A DNA stretch of 64,000 nucleotides from NCBI GenBank assembly GCA_024811115.1, contig JAKOGH010000042.1, forward strand, positions 124,001 through 188,000, read 5' to 3'. The number at the start of each line of letters is the position of its first letter. Positions within the stretch are counted from its first letter, which is position 1. A program made the position numbers and the translations under genes. Positions 54,948-64,000 of this stretch are shown one piece after another. The DNA comes from Terana coerulea (lineage: Eukaryota > Basidiomycota > Agaricomycetes > Polyporales > Phanerochaetaceae). The notes beneath the pieces are model-generated. The model made no database searches. It saw only the letters and a program-made list of their open reading frames with translations, and was not told the origin of the DNA.

Positions 54948-55147
54948 GTCTTGACGTGGCTTGTAACGAGCTGGCGGATGAAACAAACAGGAAGAGTCGC
55001 GTCGCGTGCCGCAGTACGAACCATCCACCACGCGTCCATCACATGACCGGCAAACTGCCTTTTTAGGTACTCATATGGTGCAATTAATTCGCAGTACAGG
55101 CTGAGGGACGTTCAAATTCAAACCGCTACAAGAAGTACTTAGTGAAG

Positions 55148-55945
55148 CTACAAGTCCTTCTTGATAAACCTCGCGCCAGGATGATCAACGTAGTAATTAT
55201 TACCGTCAAGACCCTGGCGAAGTTCCCAGAAGTCGGGCAGAGAGTCGGCATAGAAATTCTGGAGGGGCTGCTCATCCAAATGGTATCCATCCTGCTCTAG
55301 ATCGGGGAAGGGAGAGACATGCTCGGCATCGAGGCGGTCATAAACAGTTGATTGTCTCATATTGTAGTCTGGGGACATGCCGCTGGGTGAGTGCAGCTGA
55401 CCTGGTGCAGGTGCAGATAGAGGCGAGACGAGTCTTGCTCTCAAGGGTTCGTCGATGTCGATGTCGGGAGATGGAGTGTCCCTGCGCCGAAGTTGAGGAT
55501 CGTGTCGAGGATCCAGCCAGGTAGTCCTCTCCGTTTTGTGGTCGACAAACAGCACTTTACCCTCTTCCAACTCCACCTTTTCCCAGAATTCTGGCAAGGG
55601 CTCTCCATCGCTGTCATAAGAATCATGCACCGAGGATCTTCCAGGGTCTGTGTGGAGGGCGTCGCGAGAAGTCTCGCGATCATACACCGTTTCTTGGTGA
55701 GACATTGACGGGATCGGTGCGTACAAAATGGGATCGTCCACTAGGGAAGCATCTGCAAAAGCCGACCGCGAAGGAGTAGTAGAATGCAAGGACCGTCTAC
55801 GTGTTGAACCCGGTACGGTGCGAGGCTGAGTAGGCGACGACTCTTCCCCCCTGCTATATGCAGCGGAGGACCTTCTACGGGCCTTGCCTTTGCCCTTGCT
55901 AGAGTTTGGTGAGTTGGTCGGGTCTATAGCGTCATCTAGACTCAT
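55148..55945 (-). CDS. WW-domain protein
   Basis: A 265-residue protein in one exon. A disordered basic head (KGKGKARRRSSAAYSRGEES) is followed by a good WW domain (PLPEFWEKVELEEGKVLFVD and HKTERTTWLDPR). A second, degenerate WW-like unit lies at the C-terminus (LPDFWELRQGLDGNNYYVDH) and lacks the second tryptophan. WW domains bind Pro-rich peptides. Its start codon overlaps the stop codon of the upstream RNase III-domain gene as ATGA. The function is unknown; a link to the RNase III proteins is suggested only by position. Confidence 0.78.
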   Translation of the reverse strand: MSLDDAIDPTNSPNSSKGKGKARRRSSAAYSRGEESSPTQPRTVPGSTRRRSLHSTTPSRSAFADASLVDDPILYAPIPSMSHQETVYDRETSRDALHTDPGRSSVHDSYDSDGEPLPEFWEKVELEEGKVLFVDHKTERTTWLDPRHDPQLRRRDTPSPDIDIDEPLRARLVSPLSAPAPGQLHSPSGMSPDYNMRQSTVYDRLDAEHVSPFPDLEQDGYHLDEQPLQNFYADSLPDFWELRQGLDGNNYYVDHPGARFIKKDL

Positions 55946-56564
55946 GTGGGGAAGTCGCTGGGTCTGTGCTTGCGATTACTACGCATATATTGTCAGTCTT
56001 TTCGCGTAGATTGAACGCGTGTAACACCCACGACTCATCAAATGCTGCACTTGCCGCCTGAATGAGAGGCTCGTACACTCGATTGGCCCAAGTGTGAACA
56101 GCCTCGAAGCCTTTCTCCGTGTAATACGCGCCGATGATAGCCTCGAATATGTCTCCAATGTTCTTCGTATCTGCACCCTTATGGTCCAATCCCATCTTGC
56201 GCGCAAGGTGGCAGTAGGTGCGATTGGCGTGTAGTACGCTCAGCATCACCTTCTCGGGGTGTGCTGTGCTGAGTACTTGGTTCGCATGTCAGGAGAAATA
56301 GGGACTCACGGTGTACTTGTGTGGGTTCCCTTTCGAGATGCACCTGTAGAAGTCTATCCCAATGCTGGCATCCATGAGCGCATCTCCGAGAAACTCAAGT
56401 CGTTCGTTCTCCTCCTTATTCTCCGGGGTAAGGATGGAGACCCTGTCCCACATGTCGGGACTGAGCTTGGGAATGTCTATGGTGAAAGATGGTTCAACCA
56501 TTATTGCTTGATAGATGGCAGCATCTATGGCATTTCGTTGCGCTTGAGCGTGTGTTGCAGCCAT
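55942..56564 (-). CDS. RNase III-domain protein A
   Basis: A small protein consisting of one RNase III domain without a dsRNA-binding domain. It starts MAATHAQAQRNAIDAAIYQ. The first signature is NERLEFLGDALMDASIGIDF and ends SKGNPHKYT. After an intron it continues VMLSVLHANRTYCHLARKMG and then TKNIGDIFEAIIGAYYTE. The acidic catalytic residues of RNase III (E and D in ERLEFLGD, D and E in DIFEAI) are all present. A final intron (GTGGGT to GCGTAG) leads to NRKHRPSDFPT and a TGA that overlaps the next start. Similar to the gene at 56964-58191, including intron position; the two look like a tandem duplication. Confidence 0.78.
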
Positions 56565-56963
56565 TGCACAGAAATGGCTTTCTTTAGAGCCGATAGGGCT
56601 GTAGGACTTCAAAAGGTACTGGTAAGATGACGGTGTCCGCTCGAGGTATGCAAGGGTATGCTAGTGGATGATCATGAGGCGCGCTTGGGGTGAACCTCGC
56701 AGTGTCATCACGCGCGCCCGACGTGCAGTACGGCCAGGCCTAATACAATAATATTGTGGCTTCCCGCGCACATACATACGTAGTGTTAAGCAAGATGTCC
56801 TCACAATCCACAGGAACAGTTTCGCGCACGTATAATACAAGTGAAGTAAGAAGATAAAGAGACAGAAGGCACAGACAAAAGGGTCCACAGAAGTCGACGT
56901 CCTATGAAGAGGGTAGCATGCCGTTGGGTAGTGAATGATGCAAGGGGAATGCTGTAGTTATGG
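56565..56963. other. Intergenic region between tandem RNase III genes
   Basis: 399 bases between the two same-strand RNase III-domain genes. No coding evidence; it must hold the promoter of gene A and the 3' end of gene B. Confidence 0.4.
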
Positions 56964-58191
56964 CTACCAGATTTTCTTGTCCAATATTTGCGTAAGAATC
57001 ATAGCACTGTTGGTTGGAGGGCCAGACGGAGATGCAAAACCTTCATCGCTGTCAGTCTCTTCTATCAGGGTACTCTGGTCGATGAGCATATCCTCCAAAT
57101 ATTGTTCGTCGGCGAGATCTTCGTCCATAGGCTCCGGGGTTGCTCCACTGCGTCTGAGCTGGGAGGAGCATCGATACCGCCACCCATTTCATCGTCTGAA
57201 TCGTCGAGAGTGAGGTCAATGTACTCCGATGGAGGCTTAGCTTTGTGAGAAGAAGTACGGGCATTCAAACCCTGGTGAAGCTGAGATTGGCGATGCGTCT
57301 CGGCTGATACCGACTGTGAGCGTGGGGCCTCATTGCAGGTTTGAAAGACGTACCGTGGTGAGGGCGATTATCTTTGGAATTATGTGAGCGCTGAGGCTGT
57401 GTGCGTTTTGCATTCACCGGTCGGTCGATAAGAATATTCACAGATCTCATGGGAGGGTAATCTTTTGACTTTTGTGGAAGCCCCTGATGCTTGCTGGAAC
57501 CAGGCTGGGGAGATACACGATACCTGCGAGAGTTCAGTTTGCTCGAAGAAGGCAGAAATAGTTGCGCACATACCCATGTTTCCATGCATCTTTGCGGCGG
57601 CCAACAACGGACGATATAGCTCGTCTGCCCAGTCACACAGCATTTCGAAGCCTGCCTCCAGGTAGTACGCGGCAACGATCGTCTCGAACAAATCAGCAGT
57701 AGCCTTCATTTGGCCGCGAGACTTGGTGGGATTGACACTGCCGTTTCCGAAGGTTCGGGCTGACAGCGACGCGAGTACCTTGTCGTTGACAGCAAAGATA
57801 TCAAGTTTCTCCGCAAGGCGAGCAAAAGTTTGGTTGGAATTCAATATCGACCGAACGGACTGAGATGCGGTTGTACCATGGACAGAGCTTGAGAAGAGTG
57901 TTTTATAACACTTACGGTGTATAGATGCGGTGAGCCATGGGGCATCTGCTTGTACATTTGGCGGCTGAATGCGGCGTACATCAAGCCGTCGCCTAGGAAC
58001 TCCAGCCTATCGTTTTCGTCGTGGGCCTTGTGAGAGTGTTCAAGGATCTTCATCCATGAGGCATCTGAAAGGGGAGGGAGAGCAGCGCTGAAGTCGGGGC
58101 TGGCAATCGCATCCAGGACTGCCTGCTGGATCTGAGGTTGGGATCCGGAGACTACGCGCTTTGGCTTGGGAGGTCGAGCGTTAGCGGACAT
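56964..58191 (-). CDS. RNase III-domain protein B with SUMO-interacting motif
   Basis: The RNase III domain reads ENDRLEFLGDGLMYAAFSRQ and, across an intron placed as in gene A (after HLYT), SILNSNQTFARLAEKLDIF and ATADLFETIVAAYYLEAGFE. The catalytic acidic residues are kept (LEFLGD, ADLFE). No dsRNA-binding domain is seen. The extension beyond the domain is disordered and has a SUMO-interacting motif (YIDLTLDDSDDEMGGG) and an acidic end (DEDLADEQYLEDMLIDQSTL). The end, with stop at 56964, is reached if one base is missing from the GGGG at 57136-57139 (C4 in the gene). Divergent from NUP155 with 231 bases between start codons. Confidence 0.75.
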
Positions 58192-58421
58192 GTTGTTAGC
58201 AGGACTAGATTCCGGTCAAGCTGATGTCGTCCGAGGATGTCTGGTAGTGTTACGAGGGTGTTGTCGTGAGAGAGGGAGTACGAGAAGAGGCACAAGTGAC
58301 TCGGAGAACAAGAAGCTGACATGTAGGCGCCTGGCCACTGGGATCAGTCGGGCGTCTAGTCCACAATACGTCGAGGCGCCAGAAAACGCGTTTCTCTCCA
58401 ACATCCCAGCCCGCCACACCC

Positions 58422-61400
58422 ATGGCCGCCGTTGCCCACCATACACCCCCGAGCTCGTCGAGCGCAGTGTGGAGGCCGACAAACACACAACTCCAACATG
58501 CGGTGAAGCCCGTACCAGCCGTCGACTTGCCTGCATTGCAGAGTGCGGGTCGCGTTCTCCATGACCAACTGGTCAAGGACGCGCAGGCTGTTCCAGAACT
58601 GGGGGATATGTTGACCATACGTGCGTAAACCAGCCATCCCGCGTTTTCTCGTGCTGATTTCTTGTAGCGGGGGTCTCATCTTCCGCGTCCTATAGTGTCT
58701 TTCCCGATGACCACCGCGTTCCATTTCAAAAGCGGAGGCTGATTGCTATACCAGAAGGACTCTTTCAGTACTACAACAGTAAGTTTGAGACACAGAAGTC
58801 CATACGTATCACTCTGACTCTCCAACAGCCGCGAGCGTGACTACCCACATGGGGTTGATGCCAGAAATCGAACGAGTTTGGATCAGCATTGACCATAATC
58901 TGTTCCTGTGGGATTACCTGGGAGGGTGTGTCCGTTTGGCTCGTTCTACGCCCTTTCACTCTCACTAACCTGTCGTAGGGAAGAGCTCAGTTCTTTCACC
59001 GACCAACCAGACGTCATCACCCATGTTGCTTTGGTTAAACCCAAACCTGGTGTCTTCATAGACGAAATCACGTCGCTCTTAGTGATTTGCACGCCCATCT
59101 CCATGCTCCTATTAGGTGTCTCCCGCGACACCCATTCCGAACACGGATCCAGCGCGGCGAGAGATCAAGTTATACGCCACGGAGATGTCCGTTCAGACAG
59201 AGGTCGAGATGACTTCCGTTATTGGCACTCCTGACGGTCGTATCTTCATGTGTGGCCTGCAAGATGGAAATCTGTACGAGCTGCACTATCAGGAGAAGGA
59301 GGGCTGGTTTGGGAAAAGGGTTCAGGTCATCAACCATTCGGTAGGCGGCGTGCAGAGCTTCCTGCCGAGACTGAGTGCACCGAAATCGGAAGGTAATTTC
59401 GTGTGATACACTCTGGATGGCATAGACTCACTGCCATCACCAGACCGAATCATCGCCCTCGTTTCGGACCATGCGAGGAATTCCTTCTACACGCTCTCAG
59501 CGAGTAATTCAATCTCAGTGTACAAGACCGGAGGCGAGAAAGCAGTGCAACACATCCAAACTCTCTCCAACTTGTACAAGGCGGCGCTGGACAAAGCACC
59601 AGGATCTCCCGCTATTGCGCCTCAGACCTTCTCCATCTTCGACTTACACGCGATCGAGCCCGGCCGTTCACAGAACGATGTGCACTTGGTCGCTATCACC
59701 AGTAATGGCCTGCGACTCTACTTCGCGCCTGGGGCATCCGGATACAGCTACTATGGTGGTTCGTCATCTGGTTCCTCACGACCATTACAGCTCGTGCACG
59801 TCAGACTTCCACCACCCAACCTTCTCCACCCCGACGAGCAAGCGCAGCCGTTCCCTCCTCCCTACCTGGTTACGGTGCTCCTGCCCCACCTCCGGAACAA
59901 GCACCTCGCCCCTTCATTGTTAAGGACCTGGATAGTTCCTGCTACAATTCTGGTCTAATGGTTGCTGCTCAACCCGGAGATACGGAAGGCACAGACTTCA
60001 TCTTGTGTCTGTCTCCGGATTCAAGCAGGATTGGCTCCTTTGGCCAGTTAAACGGACCACAGGCACCACCACCACCAACCTATGGAAACACATACGGTAC
60101 CAACCCTGGGCCCAGCCGGCCTTTGCTCACGGAGAATGCCTCACTGTTGGCAATTCCCGGTCGTACGTGGGCTATGGCACCCGTTCCTCGCCCTTCATTA
60201 GCTGCTGCCGCTAATAGCCCAGCCAACTCCCCCGCCCCGTCTACCATCAATGAGCTGGCAACACAGTTCTCAGAGCCATCACGGCAATTCATGATCCTGA
60301 CGAACGTTGGGCTGACATTCCTCGCCAAACGGCGATCGTTGGATTATTTAATGGCGGTCATTGAGGAGTTCCAGGCAGAAGGCAATGCTCAGCCTCTCAT
60401 CCAACTCAGGGATAGGTGAGCCAGATCACTAAATATTGTCGCCGGGTCTTATCTAACGTCCTTTAGCTTTGGCCGTGACCAGACCTGCGCCATGCTTCTG
60501 GCCATTGCCGCCGGAAATACTTTCCTGGAGCTCGGCGACGCTACGGGTGCGATGAGTCTACTGCCACATTTGGCTACGGTAGCTAAGCAGGCATTCTATG
60601 ATTTCGGTGAAAGGCCGATGTGGGCAGAACGTACGACCTACGGTACTGGCGATGCTGCCGCTTCTGGCACTGCAACCTTCAGTGGCCGGCGTGAAGGTCT
60701 CGCTCTTTACTTTGCGCGGCTCGTACGTCCTATATGGACGGCCAAGCTCACGAAGCCGGGGTAAGTTATCACATACTCTGCGCCGTCTGCATGCTCATCT
60801 ATCTCAGTTCCATTGGTCTACCTGAGTCAAACATCGCCGACGAAGTCCTCATCGTTGTACAGAAGAACCTCTACGCGCTGCAACGGTTTTTGGACGAGAA
60901 CCCACATCTGTTCCACTCGGCCCCTGGGGATCATACGGGTGCTCGCGCAGCCACGGCAAGCGAGCAAGAAGCTTGGAAGGTAAGCTGGGCTGTGTTGGCA
61001 TGCAAAGTATCTTCTGATTTCATCGGATGAAACAGGCAGAACAAAGTTCGGTATCACATTTATTGGCTCTCCTCGGCCGTTCAATAGAGGCGATTTCATT
61101 CGTCCTGCTCCTGTCTGATCACCGCCTTGGCGAGCTGGTTTCTCAGTAAGTAGTGCGGCTTTTGCTGACGTGTCTTCACAGCTTGATCTTTTATGTAGAT
61201 GCGAGCCCGACATTCAGAAGCTGGTCAGCTCTTTGACATACGAGCAGCTGATAACTTCGCAGGACGGCATTGCGGCATCGCGTGCCCTTGTGAATGTCGT
61301 CATAAACCAGCAGATCGGCCAGCAGATTAGCGTGAGTTGCAGCGGTCTGGCCTGCCCTCCTGGGACTAACTGCACTTTCTCTGCAGGTGGATACGATCAG

Positions 61401-63298
61401 CGAAGTTCTTCAAGAACGCTGCGGATCGTTCTGCAGTACAGACGACGTCCTGTTGTACAAGGTCCGAGACACGCTGCCAACCTTCGTCAACTCTCATTGA
61501 TCGAACAACGTTACAGGCGAAGGAGAATGTCCGTAAAGCTGTGGAGACGACCAACTCGGCTGAGCGCCAGAAGTGGCTGTCAGAATCACTGAAGTAAGAA
61601 GATTCAGGCCGATTCGTAGTGGTGTAGCTGACCGTGTCCTCAGGTTGTTCATCAAAGGCGCACGAATACTGGACCTGGAGAAGCTCCGTGAGATAGTAGG
61701 GGACTATCAGCACCTCAACTATGCGAAAGGTACATTGGCTAGTGCTGTACGGGGAACCCTCTGCTGACGCCTCAGCAGGAGCTGTCGAGCTGCCGCTCTA
61801 TTGTGCACAAGTATTCGACTTTGACGGCCAAGGTGCGGAGTACTGGGGCTCAGGCTGTCTATCCAACGACCCTCGTCAGGAAGCGTGGAAGCGGAGGGCA
61901 CACTGCTACGACCTTGTGCTGGACTCGCTGTCCGTGTTTGAAGAGCGTTCTAAGAGCGCCACTGCCGACGACCTCGAGGCCGCCCGCGGGCATGCCTATG
62001 CTCTGGCGTTCGCAAGCGAGGACGAGATGTTCCACTCAACGTTGTACGATTGGCTCATCGAGAGGGGCGTTGCGGACGAGCTCTTGGAGATGCGGCCGGT
62101 GTATCTGGAGGCGCACCTTCGAAGAGAGCCTATCACCGTGCAGAAGTTCCAGCTGCTGTGGCAATTCTATGTCAAGGACGGGCAGCCATTACGTGCGGCC
62201 GAGGTACTGGGTGCGCTGGCGGAGTCGACTGAGTAGGTCATCCAACTATTCAAATGTGATAAAAGTACTAATGCGTTTTTGCACCCTCAGATTTGACCTC
62301 TCTCTCGAGGAACGCTTAGAGTACTTGACGTTGGCGGTTGGCAACGCCAAGTCTCACCCAATCTCCGCCGGCGGTCAGCACGAGACTGCCATTTCCTTCC
62401 TGACGGACCTTGAAGAGAAGCTGGACGTTGCTGGAGTGCAGCTAGAGTTGTACAATACCCTACTGCCGCGTGCGAACGACCCGGAGGATGGTGCGAAGAT
62501 TCAGTTGCTGGGCACGAGGCTCTTCACTATGACCGAGGTATGTATTGTCAAACTCACAGTTCAATTATATCCTAACTTCGATTTACAGCTCTACCAACTC
62601 TACGCTGAGCCGTTCGACCTACCCATACTGAAGCTCATCATCTTCCACGTGTCTCAGCACCGCGATGAAGCTTTGGTCAAGCCCATCTGGAGTCATATTA
62701 TCGAAGAGGGTGAGTAGCCCTTCCATCGCTCAATTATGGACTTCTACTCACCTCATTTTGCAGCCATCGACGGTGTTGACCCCAAGACCGCCTCAGACCG
62801 GATAATGTCCAAGGTCATCTCGCTGGGTCACCGATTCTACCCTTCAGATAGCGCATTCCCCACGCGCCACATCGCGTCGCTCCTAGTCCGCTTCGAACTC
62901 GCCAACAAAGGCCATGTAGCGCACGGCTGGGCTCCTCGTTTGCTCATCCAGTGCGGAGTGCCATACCACGAAGTGTGGGACATCCTGCATGAGATGTACG
63001 AATCTCAAGTGAGTCTTACTATCACTTCACCGTCGCATGCATCTCACAAGCTGCCGCTCAGATACCACCCTTCAACGACCAGGCCAACGTGCAAGCTCTG
63101 TCGTCGGATATCGCTGTCCTTCTCACCGACTGGTTGGACGACATACGGCGGCCGCAGTCGCTGGCGTCGCGGGGCGAGTTCCCAGTGTACAGGATAGACC
63201 AGGCAGTCGAGCAGTACCTCGCCGAACTCAACCCCAGCCGGACAGAAACAAAAACCGCGTACGAGGCCGTCAAGCGGCAACTTCGGCGGAATTGGTAA
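58422..63298 (+). CDS. NUP155: Nucleoporin Nup155/Nup170
   Basis: Large inner-ring scaffold nucleoporin with an N-terminal beta-propeller and a C-terminal helical solenoid. Family blocks are VSSSASYSVFPDDHRVPFQK, RRLIAIPEGLFQYYN, FLWDYLGG, SVIGTPDGRIFMCGLQDGNL, YELHYQEKEGWFGKR and VHLVAITSNGLRLYFAPGA. Solenoid segments follow: EPSRQFMILTNVGLTFLAKR, HLLALLGRSIEAISFVLLL, YALAFASEDEMFHSTLYDWL and LRREPITVQKFQLLWQFY. The last exon ends TAYEAVKRQLRRNW. About twelve introns. Two missing bases are inferred, at 59122-59124 before ATPIPNTDPARREIKLYATE, and near 59860-59866 before GYGAPAPPPEQAPRPFIV. The ATG at 58422 has a good context (CACCCATGGCC). Confidence 0.88.
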
Positions 63299-63450
63299 AT
63301 AGCGTGATTTGACACTGGATACCCTGTTGATAGCTTGTTGTACTCAATCCCATTCCTTCTGCTGTGTTCAATCCTTGATGTTGTACATTGTCTCTGAGTG
63401 CATAAATATGTGACAGATATTCGAGTTAACCAAGCAGGTGTGTCCGTGAT

Positions 63451-64000
63451 TAGGAGACTTCCAGAATAGCATCTTCAGCGCGAAGGAGAATGCGCTTCAC
63501 ATTCCGCTCTGTAAGTCGGTATACTTTCCAGAGGGCGCTGCCGACGGGCATATCAGAGAGACTCAGCCAGAATCATGGGAAGCAACACACCGGGCTGCTC
63601 CAATCATAATCACAGTGATGACCAGGAGGGCCGTGAAATCAGACGCACTCCGGCTCGTCCGTCGGAGGCTGCGCCTCAGGAAATGGCCGATGGGGAAGGG
63701 CAGTGACCAGAGTAAGTTGAGAAGAGACCCGGCTCCGACTGTCGGCAGGCCCAGCAGGAGGCGTCGCGCAAAACGGCCGAGAAGCGTGGGAGGGGGCTTT
63801 GGGGTGGGATAGCGCAGTGGCCGATTTCGCGAATACGTGCGGTCACCGTCGCACTGCGTGTCGGTCAGTACGCAGACTGCGGCGCGTATAACGTCTCGGA
63901 AGGTCTCCCATGGGTATACAATAAAGTAGGAGTCTTCTGAGGTGCCAGAGAGGAGGTATGTTGTTATGAAAGATGAGAAGAATAGCAGGAGTGTGAAGGC
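63451..64000 (-). CDS. C-terminal part of a membrane protein, cut by the window edge
   Basis: A minus-strand frame enters from beyond 64000 with no start in the window. It reads FTLLLFFSSFITTYLLSG, DSYFIVYPWETFRDVIRAAV, then a Pro/Arg-rich loop (PTPKPPPTLLGRFARRLLLG), LPTVGAGSLLNLLWSLPFPI and LLVITVIMIGAAR. A 54-base intron (GTGTGT to GGCAG) joins in frame to ALWKVYRLTERNVKRILLRA and the end EDAILEVS. At least three hydrophobic segments suggest a multi-pass membrane protein. No family is recognised. It faces NUP155 tail to tail, with 152 bases between the stop codons. Confidence 0.55.

Noticed and set aside
1..64000. tRNA, rRNA, CRISPR or integrated viral sequence
   Set aside because: Looked for B-box-like GGTTCGANNC words, direct-repeat arrays and viral polymerase motifs by eye and found none that hold up.

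Overview
This window is eukaryotic nuclear DNA from a filamentous basidiomycete, most likely an Agaricomycete. Genes are dense and lie on both strands. Introns are many and short (about 45-70 bases, GT..AG, often with CTAAC/CTGAC-like branch points). The best-conserved proteins read as fungal orthologs: NoxA, ICE2, NUS1, DUG3, a Pal1-family protein, a Rap1-like telomere protein, and a sphingolipid Delta-8-type desaturase with a fused cytochrome b5. I see no rRNA, tRNA, CRISPR array, virus or plasmid. All coordinates are gene spans from start to stop codon and include introns.

Layout. 1-16.9 kb: a PIAS/Siz SUMO ligase, NudC, a secreted Kex2-type repeat precursor (4.7-5.8 kb), a fused pseudouridine glycosidase/kinase, the large subunit of molybdopterin synthase, ICE2, DUG3, phosphoacetylglucosamine mutase and alpha-SNAP. 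17-31.7 kb: NUS1, a Rap1-like BRCT/Myb protein, TAF5 and four unassigned genes. 31.9-47.7 kb: the desaturase, RPL13, a MetE-like protein, a Pal1-like protein, HIS7, phosphoglycerate dehydrogenase, RAD51, mitochondrial uL4 and RPS16. 48-64 kb: a kinase-like gene, a TA-flanked MITE, NoxA, MAD2, a WW-domain protein, two tandem RNase III-domain genes, the NUP155/NUP170 nucleoporin and the end of a membrane-protein gene. Most neighbours are unrelated housekeeping genes, as is usual in fungi. Several pairs are divergent and share short promoters (PsuGK/MOCS2B, RAP1/TAF5, RNase III/NUP155).

The most interesting locus is the precursor at 4745-5770. It has a signal peptide and seven near-identical units of 31-32 residues, each bounded by Lys-Arg, so Kex2 processing would release about seven copies of a roughly 29-residue peptide. 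It lacks the CaaX end of basidiomycete pheromones and has no RiPP-type modifying enzyme beside it. Second is the run of a WW-domain gene and two RNase III-domain genes at 55.1-58.2 kb. The WW and RNase III reading frames overlap as ATGA, and the outer RNase III protein carries a SUMO-interacting motif.

A caution applies to every gene model. At least 19 single-base frame breaks occur in otherwise well-conserved genes (NudC, RPL13, RPS16, HIS7 four times, TAF5 twice, NUP155 twice, MAD2, ICE2 and others), and nearly all sit in short homopolymer runs. This looks like uncorrected sequencing error rather than gene decay. I report these genes as intact genes with a probable assembly fault.
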